The position numbers and the translations under genes were made by a program. Source: Microvirga lenta (lineage in GTDB: Bacteria > Pseudomonadota > Alphaproteobacteria > Rhizobiales > Beijerinckiaceae). From it: DNA of 64,000 nucleotides. Of the stretch, positions 56,160-64,000 are shown one piece after another (the stretch's first letter is position 1; every line of letters starts with the position of its first letter). Location of the stretch: the NCBI RefSeq assembly GCF_020532555.1, contig NZ_JAJBBR010000001.1:1-64000 (forward strand), given 5' to 3'. The notes under the pieces were generated by a model. It did not search any database and was not told the origin of the DNA. It saw only the letters and a program-made list of their open reading frames with translations.

Positions 56160-56163
<4 letters not shown>
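55081..56163 (-). CDS. oligopeptide/dipeptide-type ABC transporter ATP-binding protein (DppF-like)
   Basis: A 360-aa ATPase: Walker [11 protein letters not shown]-loop [13 protein letters not shown], signature [15 protein letters not shown], Walker [19 protein letters not shown]. The C-terminal oligopeptide_HPY region has [16 protein letters not shown] and [14 protein letters not shown]; these cysteines bind a 4Fe-4S-like centre in some homologues. The ATG at 56163 overlaps the DppD-like stop (ATGA). Confidence 0.94.
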
Positions 56164-57140
<977 letters not shown>

Positions 57141-57150
57141 GCCGTCTCCG

Positions 57151-58584
57151 TTACGCGAGCGGGAAGGTCAGAGGCGAATAGGCGCTGACCGGGCGGTTGG
57201 CATAATCGCGGGACGGAGCAAGCTCCTCCGTCCGCCTTTGGGCCTCGCTCAGGCGCAGGGCGGCCTCTTCGTAATCGAAGGTCAGGACCCGGCCTCCCTC
57301 GACGACCTTCCGGCCATCGACGAACACCGTATCGACCGCGCGTTCGGCCGCCGCGTAGATGAGGCTCCGGACAGGATCGCGGACCGGCTGCATCATGGGA
57401 TGCGTGACGTCGACCAGCACCAGATCGGCCTTGCAGCCCGGCGCAAGGCGGCCGATGTCGTCGCGCAGCAGGGCTCGTGCGCCGCCCACGGTCGCAGCTT
57501 CGAACAGATCGGTGGTCGTGAGGGTCCGGGGGCTTTCCGCCATTAATCTCGCCACATAGGCCACGTGGCGCATCTCTTCGAGCATGTTGTGCGGATACGT
57601 GTCGGTCCCGAGCCCGATATTGACCCCCGCCCGGCGATAGCGCCCGAAATCCTTCAAGGCGATCCCGCGCCTCATGAAGACCGTCGGGCAATGGGCCACC
57701 GAGGTTCCGGACTCGGCCAGAATGGTGAGGTCCTTCCGGCTGTGCCAGCCGGTGCGCGAATAGTCGTCGAGAAAGATGCCATGGCCGACGATGCTGGTAT
57801 CGCCCAGCACGCCGAGGCTTTCGAGCCACTGGATCGGGCTCAGTCCATGGCGACGGGTGATCTCATGGAACTCGACCGTGGACTGCGCCGCATGGATCTG
57901 CCACGGCAGCCCCCGCCGCTTTGCTTCGGCGTGACTGTCGCGGATCAGGTCGGGCGTGCAGGTATCGATCTGGGACGGGCTGACCATTCCGGAAAGACGG
58001 CCGCTCGGATGGGCCTGCGCCTTCTCGATCAGGTCGAGGGCCTGTTCCATCGCCTTCTCGCCGGCTTTCTCGTCCCACTCGTACTCCACGACGTGGCCGT
58101 TGCGGGTGCCCCAGCTGGCGGAGCGGAACATGGGCGACATGCAGACGCGCAAGCCGCTCTGGGCTGCAAGGTCGAACCAGTCCGGATGGGCGCCGGACAT
58201 GTCGGTCAGGGTCGTCACGCCGGACAGGAGAAGCTCCGAATAGGCGACCCGCACACAGTTCGCGACCGCTTCCGGCTCCGGGCGCAGGATCGTCATGTAC
58301 TCGTAGAGCGACGAGTTGTAGAGCGCGGGCGAGCCGAGCTCGTCCAGGAACCCCTTGTTCAGAGGCTCGCTTGCGGGATGGGAGTGGATGTTGACGAGGC
58401 CGGGCATGACCATGCGCCCGGCCCCGTCGATGGTTTCGTCGGCGGGGCCTTGATAACCCCGCCCGACGAAGACGATCTCACCGTTCTCGAATGCGACGTC
58501 GCCCCCTTGGATGTAGGTATGCCTGTTATGCTCGGCGTCCCATCCAACCACGAAGGACGCATTCTTGATTACGGTGACGGTCAT
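57151..58584 (-). CDS. amidohydrolase (TrzA/AtzA/MTA-deaminase-like)
   Basis: A 477-aa metal-dependent hydrolase. The first metal motif is NIHSHP (HxH). Later histidines appear in the QIHAAQST region and VGHGIFLDD, with Asp in [15 protein letters not shown]. This is the layout of the AtzA/TrzN/SsnA group, which deaminates or dechlorinates N-heterocycles and guanine-like compounds. It lies inside the ABC operon, 10 bp before the DppD-like gene. The exact substrate is unknown. Confidence 0.88.
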   Translation of the reverse strand: MTVTVIKNASFVVGWDAEHNRHTYIQGGDVAFENGEIVFVGRGYQGPADETIDGAGRMVMPGLVNIHSHPASEPLNKGFLDELGSPALYNSSLYEYMTILRPEPEAVANCVRVAYSELLLSGVTTLTDMSGAHPDWFDLAAQSGLRVCMSPMFRSASWGTRNGHVVEYEWDEKAGEKAMEQALDLIEKAQAHPSGRLSGMVSPSQIDTCTPDLIRDSHAEAKRRGLPWQIHAAQSTVEFHEITRRHGLSPIQWLESLGVLGDTSIVGHGIFLDDYSRTGWHSRKDLTILAESGTSVAHCPTVFMRRGIALKDFGRYRRAGVNIGLGTDTYPHNMLEEMRHVAYVARLMAESPRTLTTTDLFEAATVGGARALLRDDIGRLAPGCKADLVLVDVTHPMMQPVRDPVRSLIYAAAERAVDTVFVDGRKVVEGGRVLTFDYEEAALRLSEAQRRTEELAPSRDYANRPVSAYSPLTFPLA

Positions 58585-58607
58585 GGATGTCGCTCCGACT
58601 CTCGCGT

Positions 58608-60200
58608 TCAGCGCTTCAGCTTGATGTCGAGGCCCTTGTAGAGCCCTGCTCCATACACGCCGTGCGGCCGAGCCCCTTCGACGCGCTCACCGGTGACCAG
58701 CCACATCGGCTCGGACACCAGCGGCACCCAGACGCTCGCTTCGGTGAGCTGCTGCTGAACGGCGGCATTGGCGCCCTTGCGCGTCGCATCGTCCGTCGCG
58801 GTCGTGGCGGTGGCGAGAAGCTGATCGGTCTTCTCGTTCTTCCAGTTCATCCGGTTCGGCGTCGGCGTCTGCGTGCTGCGGAAATAGAGGTTGAGAGCCT
58901 CGTTCGCCGTCACGTAGGGATACGACATGTAGAAGGCGTCGAATTCCTGCGTCGCGAGCTTGCCCCAGCCGACCGTGGCATCCCAGAGCTGGATCTTCAT
59001 GTCGATGCCGATCTTCCGCAGATCCGCCTGCATGGCCTCGGAGATGCGGGGATTCACGGCGTTGCGCAGTCCGTAGACCGTGAACGTCGCCTTCTGGCCG
59101 TCCTTCTCGCGAACGCCATCGGATCCGACCTTCCAGCCTGCCTCGTCGAGGAGCTTCGCGGCTGCGGCAGGATCGAATTTCGGCATCATGGAGGCGGACT
59201 TCGGGTCGAAGTCCAGAACGGTCGGGTTCAGGAGCGACTGCATCGGCGCGCCCTTGCCGAAATACACGGCCTTGGCGATGGCATCCTTGTTGGTCGCCAT
59301 GTTGACGGCCCGGCGGATCGCCTCGTCCTTCACCACGGGCTTGTCCACCTTGAAGCCCATGAAGGCGTCGTAGATGTAGTTCTTCTGCTGCTGCACCTTC
59401 ATGCCGGGGATGCGGGAGATCGTGTCGATGGCGATGTAGGGCATGTAGTAGGTGGCATCCGCCTGCTTGGCCTGCATGGCGGCCATCAGCGTGTTCTGCT
59501 CGGGGATGACGCGCCACACGATCTGCTCGACCTGCGGCTTCGGATCCTTGTAGATCTCCGGTCCCCATGTGTAGTGGGGATTCTTCTTCATCACGAAGTC
59601 CTGGCGCGGCGTCCAGCTGACCCAGCAATAGGGACCGGTGGCGTTGAAGCCCTGCACGCCGAAATTCTCGCCGAGCTGCTCCACGCTCGCCTTGTCGACG
59701 ACGGATGCGAAGGAAAGGCCGAGCTGGAACAGCAGGTCGGCGTAGGGTTCCTTCAGCTCATAGACGACGGTGTAGTCGTCGGTGGCCTTGATGTCCTTGA
59801 CGGGACCGCCGCGGAAGGAGACCGGCGACTTGGAAGCGGGATCGGTCCAGCGCTTGAGGGAGTAGACGACGTCCTCCGCCTTCATCGGGCGGCCGTCGCA
59901 GAACTTCACATCCTCGCGGAGCTTGAAGGTATAGGTCTTTCCGTCCTCGGAGACCTCCCAGGACTTCGCCAGGAGCGGCTTGATCGTCTGCATGTCGAAA
60001 TCGATGCTGACCAGCGTATCGGCGAGCATGTAGACGATTTCCGCCGCGGCCGTCGCGGTGGAGCGGATCGGATCGTATTTGTCGGCGTCGATGACGCGCA
60101 GGACCGTGAGCGTGTTGGCCTGCTGGGCCACGGCCGGCAGGGAGCCGATCGTGAGAGCGGCCGCACCGGCGATGAGCATGGATTTCAAGGCTTTAGACAT
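58608..60200 (-). CDS. ABC transporter substrate-binding protein (SBP_bac_5, DppA/OppA-like)
   Basis: A 530-aa periplasmic binding protein with a signal peptide MSKALKSMLIAGAAALTIGSLPAVAQ. Family blocks are SWEVSEDGKTYTFKLREDVKFCDGRPMKAEDVVYSLKRW, NATGPYCW and RRAVNMATNKDAIAKAVYFGKGAP. It binds peptides, opines or other nitrogenous compounds. The two permeases lie upstream (22 bp). Confidence 0.93.
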   Translation of the reverse strand: MSKALKSMLIAGAAALTIGSLPAVAQQANTLTVLRVIDADKYDPIRSTATAAAEIVYMLADTLVSIDFDMQTIKPLLAKSWEVSEDGKTYTFKLREDVKFCDGRPMKAEDVVYSLKRWTDPASKSPVSFRGGPVKDIKATDDYTVVYELKEPYADLLFQLGLSFASVVDKASVEQLGENFGVQGFNATGPYCWVSWTPRQDFVMKKNPHYTWGPEIYKDPKPQVEQIVWRVIPEQNTLMAAMQAKQADATYYMPYIAIDTISRIPGMKVQQQKNYIYDAFMGFKVDKPVVKDEAIRRAVNMATNKDAIAKAVYFGKGAPMQSLLNPTVLDFDPKSASMMPKFDPAAAAKLLDEAGWKVGSDGVREKDGQKATFTVYGLRNAVNPRISEAMQADLRKIGIDMKIQLWDATVGWGKLATQEFDAFYMSYPYVTANEALNLYFRSTQTPTPNRMNWKNEKTDQLLATATTATDDATRKGANAAVQQQLTEASVWVPLVSEPMWLVTGERVEGARPHGVYGAGLYKGLDIKLKR

Positions 60201-60222
60201 TCTCTGGTTCTCCTCTGGCAGT

Positions 60223-61122
60223 TTATTTGTTGAGCTTCGGGTCGAGTGCGTCCCGAAGCGCGTCACCAAGAACATTGAACGCAAGCACGATGATGAAGAT
60301 GAGCAGGCTCGGCAGAACCGAGACATGCGGCGCGAAGAACAGGAAGTTCCGCCCATCCGCCGCCATGGCGCCGAGTTCTGCGGTCGGCGGCTGCGCACCC
60401 AGGCCGATGAACGACAGCGCGGCTCCGAGAAGGATCACCTGGCCGAAGCGCAGCGTGACGAACACGAAGATCGCCGAGAGACAGTTCGGCAGGAGGTGCT
60501 TCAGGATGAGACGCCTGTCGCTCATGCCGAGAGCGCGAGCACCCTCGATGTAGTCCTGCTGCATGACGACGATTGCGGCGCCGCGAACCACGCGGGCCAT
60601 CAGCGGCACCGTCGCGATGGACAATGCGATGATGACGGCCGTGAGGCCGGGCCCGAAGATCGCCGCGATGGCGAGCCCGAAGAGAATGGCCGGAAAGGAC
60701 AGCAGCACGTCCATCAGGCGCATCAGGAGGCCCGACAGGCGCGAATAATAGGCTGCGGCGAAGCCGATGACGGCCCCGATGCCGCAGCCGATGAACACCG
60801 CCGCGAACCCGATCATGAGCGTCGTCCGCAGGCCATAGAGAAGCCGGGTGATCATGTCGCGGCCCTGGCCGTCGGTTCCGAGCAGGGCAAGCTCGCCCGG
60901 CGGCTGCAGAGTGAGCGCGAGGTCGCCGCCATAGGGATCGCCCGGCGCCAGCCACGGCGCGAAAAGCGCCGCGAGCAGGATGGTCACCACCGTCATCAGA
61001 GCCACGCATGCACTCGGCTCGCGCAGCAGGAGAAGGAGGACCGACGGACGACGGACGATCCGGTCGGCCTCGGGCTGCTGCACGCCAACGGGACTTTGTG
61101 GGATCACGACGCTGTCGCTCAT
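60223..61122 (-). CDS. ABC transporter permease (DppC-like)
   Basis: A 299-aa permease with about six helices: LAPWLAPGDPYGGD, LLGTDGQGRDMITRLLYGLRTTLMIG (the DppC GTD..GRD..SR..YG motif) and EGARALGMSDRRLILKHLLPN (the EAA loop contacting the ATPase). The start overlaps the DppB-like stop by 4 bp. Confidence 0.95.
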   Translation of the reverse strand: MSDSVVIPQSPVGVQQPEADRIVRRPSVLLLLLREPSACVALMTVVTILLAALFAPWLAPGDPYGGDLALTLQPPGELALLGTDGQGRDMITRLLYGLRTTLMIGFAAVFIGCGIGAVIGFAAAYYSRLSGLLMRLMDVLLSFPAILFGLAIAAIFGPGLTAVIIALSIATVPLMARVVRGAAIVVMQQDYIEGARALGMSDRRLILKHLLPNCLSAIFVFVTLRFGQVILLGAALSFIGLGAQPPTAELGAMAADGRNFLFFAPHVSVLPSLLIFIIVLAFNVLGDALRDALDPKLNK

Positions 61123-62060
61123 GCGCCCCTCACTCTCGGATCAAGCACTGCGTAAAGGACGTCCACGGCCAGGTTCACGAGAATGAAGCCGAGCGAAAGG
61201 ACGATGATGGTCCCCTGCGCCATCGGCAGGTCGCTGGACAGGATCGCTCCCACCGCGAGCCGGCCGATTCCCGGCCAGCTGAACACGGTTTCCGTCACCA
61301 CCGCGCCGCCGAGCAGGAACCCGATCTGGAGGCCGATGAGGGTCACCACCGGCACGAGGGCGTTGCGCAGGGCATGACGGGTCACCACGGTGCGCTCCGG
61401 AAGGCCCTTGGCCCGGGCGGTGCGGACGTGATCCGCCCCCAGCACATCGAGAACGGAGGAGCGCGTCATGCGGGCCACCGGCCCCACGAAGACGCCGCCG
61501 AGGGTGATCGCCGGCATGATCACCGCCTTGAACCCTTCCCAGGTCCAGATCGGTCCGGGCCGCCCGGTGAAGGGCAGGATCTGATACTGGAATCCGAGGA
61601 ACCAGATCAGGATCAGGCCCAGGAAGAAGACCGGGATCGACACGCCCGCCACGGAGGCCGCCATGATGATCCGGTCGAGGAACGTGCCCCGGTAGTAGGC
61701 CCCGACCGTTCCCATGACGATGCCGAGCGGAATGGCCCAGATCAGGGAGGCGAGCATCAGCTCGAGCGTCGGGCCGATGGTCGCGCCGAGCTCCTGCGTG
61801 ACGGGAACGTTGTTGATGATCGACACGCCGAGATCACCCTGGAGCAGACGTCCCATATAGATGAAGAACTGTTTCCAGAGCGGCTCGTTGAGGCCGAGTT
61901 CCTGACGGATCGCTTCGATCACCTCCATGCTTGCGGTCGGACCCGCCCGGACGATGGCCGGGTCCGTCGGCACCACCTGCATGAGGAAGAAGCCGAGCAG
62001 AAGAACCCCGAAGAGAACGGGCACCGCGAGGAGCAATCGCTCGAGCGTATGGCGCAGCAT
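61119..62060 (-). CDS. ABC transporter permease (DppB-like)
   Basis: A 313-aa permease: LLLAVPVLFGVLLLGFFLMQVVPTDP, GLNEPLWKQFFIYMGRLLQGDLGVSI, and TARAKGLPERTVVTRHALRNALVPVV, the EAA loop. It ends in the DppB C-terminus VDVLYAVLDPRVRGA. It overlaps the DppC-like gene by 4 bp. Confidence 0.95.
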   Translation of the reverse strand: MLRHTLERLLLAVPVLFGVLLLGFFLMQVVPTDPAIVRAGPTASMEVIEAIRQELGLNEPLWKQFFIYMGRLLQGDLGVSIINNVPVTQELGATIGPTLELMLASLIWAIPLGIVMGTVGAYYRGTFLDRIIMAASVAGVSIPVFFLGLILIWFLGFQYQILPFTGRPGPIWTWEGFKAVIMPAITLGGVFVGPVARMTRSSVLDVLGADHVRTARAKGLPERTVVTRHALRNALVPVVTLIGLQIGFLLGGAVVTETVFSWPGIGRLAVGAILSSDLPMAQGTIIVLSLGFILVNLAVDVLYAVLDPRVRGA

Positions 62061-62071
62061 GTAAGATCGTC

Positions 62072-63718
62072 CTATTCTGCGGCGGTGGCGAGTTGACCCT
62101 CACGGTCGTAGACCACCTTGCCGGCAAGGATGGTCATGTCGCACCGGACATCCTTCTCGACCGTCGCCGGATCGACCGCGAAGATGTCATGCGACAGGAT
62201 GGCGATGTCGGCGAGCTGCCCCGGGATCAGCCGTCCCACATCCTCCTCCGCGAATTGCGTGTAGGCGCCGCAATAGGTATAGGCGTGGACGGCCTCCTCC
62301 ATCGTCAGCTTTTCGGCGCCGCCGATTTCCGTGTGGCGCTTCGTCTGGCGCGTCACCATGGTGAAGAGGTTCTGGAACGGATTGGTGGCGCAGACCGGCG
62401 CATCCGAGCTCGCGGCCGGATGAAGGCCGGCGTCGAGCCACTTCTTCATGGGATAGGCGGCGCTCGCGCGCTCCTCGCCCAGATTGTGCACGTAGAGATC
62501 GCCGAACTCGTACATGAAGAGAGGCTGAGGCACGGGATCGATTCCCGCCGCCGCCATGCGGGCCAGCTGTCCGTCCGTGAGGAAGCCGCAATGCTCGATC
62601 CGGTGACGGCGCCCGGCGACGGGCTGCTCCGGCGTTCCCGCCTTCTCGATGCCGGTGAGGACCTGCTCGATCGCCGCGTCGCCGATGGCATGGATCGCGA
62701 GCTGGTATCCGAGCTTGTGGTAATGGGCGAGATAGCCGTGCATCTCGGCATCGGTGTAGCAGAAGATGCCCCGGTTCTCCGGATCCCCGACGACGTACGG
62801 CTCGCTCATGGCGGCGGTCAGACCGCCGGCGCTGCCGTCGCCGAAAACCTTCATAGCGCCGTAGCGCAGAAGGCCGATCTCACGGCCGAAGCGATAGCCG
62901 GCGGCGTGAGCCTCGTCGCCGATTCCGTCCGCATTGCCGTAGATGCAGACCCATGTGCGCACGGGCAGCCGCCCGTCGCGGGCCGCCTCCTCGTAAGCCG
63001 CAAGCTCGTCCATTCCGGCCAGCATGCCCACGGCGGCATCCATGACGCTCGTGAAGCCCTGCGAGAGCATGTAGTCCCCTGCCCGCTCCGCGGCAGCGAT
63101 CAGTTCTTCCCTGGAAGGCTTCGGCATCGCGTTCACGACGAGACGCAGGGCAAGCTCGGCCAGGAGCCCGGTGAGCTTGTTGTCGCGGCGCTCGATCAGT
63201 CCGCCATCGGGGCTCGGCGTGTTGTGGCCGATCCCGGCCTCGCGCATCGCCAGCGTGTTGACGACGCCCACATGCCCGCAGGTGCGCTTGATGTAGACCG
63301 GGTTGTTCGGCGCGACACGGTCAAGCTCTTCGGCGGTCGGATGGCGGCCCTCGGCCAGTTCGTTGTGGTCGTATCCGCGGCCGGTGATCCATGCGCCCGG
63401 AGGCTTCGACTTCGCCGCCTCGCCGACCCGGCGCAGAAGCTCGTCCATGCTCGTCACGCCTTCCTCCGGACGGAGGTTCACCTCCAGCATGCCGAGCCCG
63501 AGCGGGATGAGATGCATGTGCGCATCGTTGAGACCGGGAATGGCCACACGTCCGTCAAGGTCGATCATCCGGGTCGAGGGGCCGCGCAGGGCTTCCACAT
63601 CTGCCGCGCTGCCCGCGGCAAGGACCCGATCGCCCCCGATGGCGAGCGCTTCGACGAATCCCTCCCTGAGGCCAGAGAAGATTTTGCCCCCAGAGATGAT
63701 CGCATCAGCCTTCTGCAT
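62072..63718 (-). CDS. amidohydrolase family protein (YtcJ-like)
   Basis: A 548-aa amidohydrolase_3 protein: DLDGRVAIPGLNDAHMHLIPLG (HxH metal motif), GYDHNELAEGRHPT, QLAIHAIGDAAIEQVL, RRHRIEHCGFLTDGQLARM and AASSDAPVCATNPF with the catalytic Asp. This is the YtcJ-like group, with mostly uncharacterised substrates (amides, urethanes, N-substituted amino acids). It is the first gene of the ABC operon, 11 bp before dppB. The 282 bp upstream hold no gene I can see and probably carry the promoter. Confidence 0.9.
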   Translation of the reverse strand: MQKADAIISGGKIFSGLREGFVEALAIGGDRVLAAGSAADVEALRGPSTRMIDLDGRVAIPGLNDAHMHLIPLGLGMLEVNLRPEEGVTSMDELLRRVGEAAKSKPPGAWITGRGYDHNELAEGRHPTAEELDRVAPNNPVYIKRTCGHVGVVNTLAMREAGIGHNTPSPDGGLIERRDNKLTGLLAELALRLVVNAMPKPSREELIAAAERAGDYMLSQGFTSVMDAAVGMLAGMDELAAYEEAARDGRLPVRTWVCIYGNADGIGDEAHAAGYRFGREIGLLRYGAMKVFGDGSAGGLTAAMSEPYVVGDPENRGIFCYTDAEMHGYLAHYHKLGYQLAIHAIGDAAIEQVLTGIEKAGTPEQPVAGRRHRIEHCGFLTDGQLARMAAAGIDPVPQPLFMYEFGDLYVHNLGEERASAAYPMKKWLDAGLHPAASSDAPVCATNPFQNLFTMVTRQTKRHTEIGGAEKLTMEEAVHAYTYCGAYTQFAEEDVGRLIPGQLADIAILSHDIFAVDPATVEKDVRCDMTILAGKVVYDREGQLATAAE

Positions 63719-64000
63719 TTTCCCTCTCCCGTGTCGCAGATCCCCAGTGGTGGAGCATCTCTGCGGTAATCGTGTTCCGTTGCCGATGAAGCGATGGGTG
63801 GGCGCCTGCCGCGTGTGAGTGCCGCGAGCGGCGCGCCGAACCCGAAATTCAAGCCGTCTGTGTGCGAAGTCTCAGCGGGGCAGAGCCATGGTGCGTTGCG
63901 TGAGCGGCCGGGAATGGCACGCTTGTTTCAAGGTCAGGGACTCGCCCGATCATGAAGCCCATTGAAATCTTCCCGCCTTATTCGGATTATTGTGTTCCCT

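Overview
The window reads as chromosome of a high-GC, flagellated alphaproteobacterium of the Rhizobiales (Hyphomicrobiales). The flagellar gene order (flgB-flgC-fliE-flgG-flgA-flgI-motE-flgH-fliL-fliP), ALAS-type HemA, a BA14K protein, UPF0114 and imelysin iron genes, and rhizobial-style Fur-family operators all fit. Protein style suggests a Microvirga/Methylobacterium-type organism, but that is an impression and was not tested by search.

Layout. (1) 1-5.0 kb: two nearly identical flagellin genes in tandem (the left one cut by the window edge), then a TPR/GT41 O-GlcNAc-transferase-like protein, a candidate flagellin glycosyltransferase. (2) 5.2-12.6 kb: a tightly overlapping sugar cassette: glucose-1-phosphate cytidylyltransferase, CDP-glucose 4,6-dehydratase, a sugar C-methyltransferase, an RmlC-like epimerase, a hexapeptide acyltransferase, an SDR reductase/epimerase and a CmcI-type O-methyltransferase, with a GT2 glycosyltransferase upstream. 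Together these predict a CDP-activated branched (C-methyl) 6-deoxyhexose, possibly O-acylated and O-methylated. (3) 12.7-19.0 kb: basal-body flagellar operon. (4) 19.3-25.9 kb: signalling genes (Cache MCP, GGDEF-EAL, globin-coupled MCP) and a cardiolipin synthase. (5) 26.2-33.6 kb: a decayed accessory region with a broken glycosyltransferase, an IS481 relic, an HNH mini-operon with a divergent XRE regulator, a frameshifted pterin dehydratase, an SNase homologue with a changed active-site residue, and phage-like small genes. (6) 33.6-41.9 kb: housekeeping genes with tRNA-Trp, SDR, extensin-like protein, UPF0114, a 5-aminolevulinate synthase with extra terminal domains, small secreted proteins and a diguanylate cyclase. 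(7) 41.9-46.0 kb: a manganese/zinc-type ABC importer with two identical palindromes in its promoter. (8) 46.1-53.2 kb: a CtaG-like membrane protein, then an iron-linked cluster of imelysin, multicopper oxidase, di-heme cytochrome, second imelysin and DUF1513 protein, with an Irr-box-like sequence upstream. (9) 53.5-63.7 kb: a peptide/opine-type ABC importer operon carrying two amidohydrolases and a ThDP-dependent enzyme, probably a catabolic uptake operon for a nitrogenous compound.

How the genes fit together. Flagellins, GT41 protein, sugar cassette and basal-body operon all lie on the minus strand and form one flagellar island, so decoration of flagellin with an unusual CDP-sugar is the most interesting hypothesis here. 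Proteins and motifs were read by eye; no database search was run.
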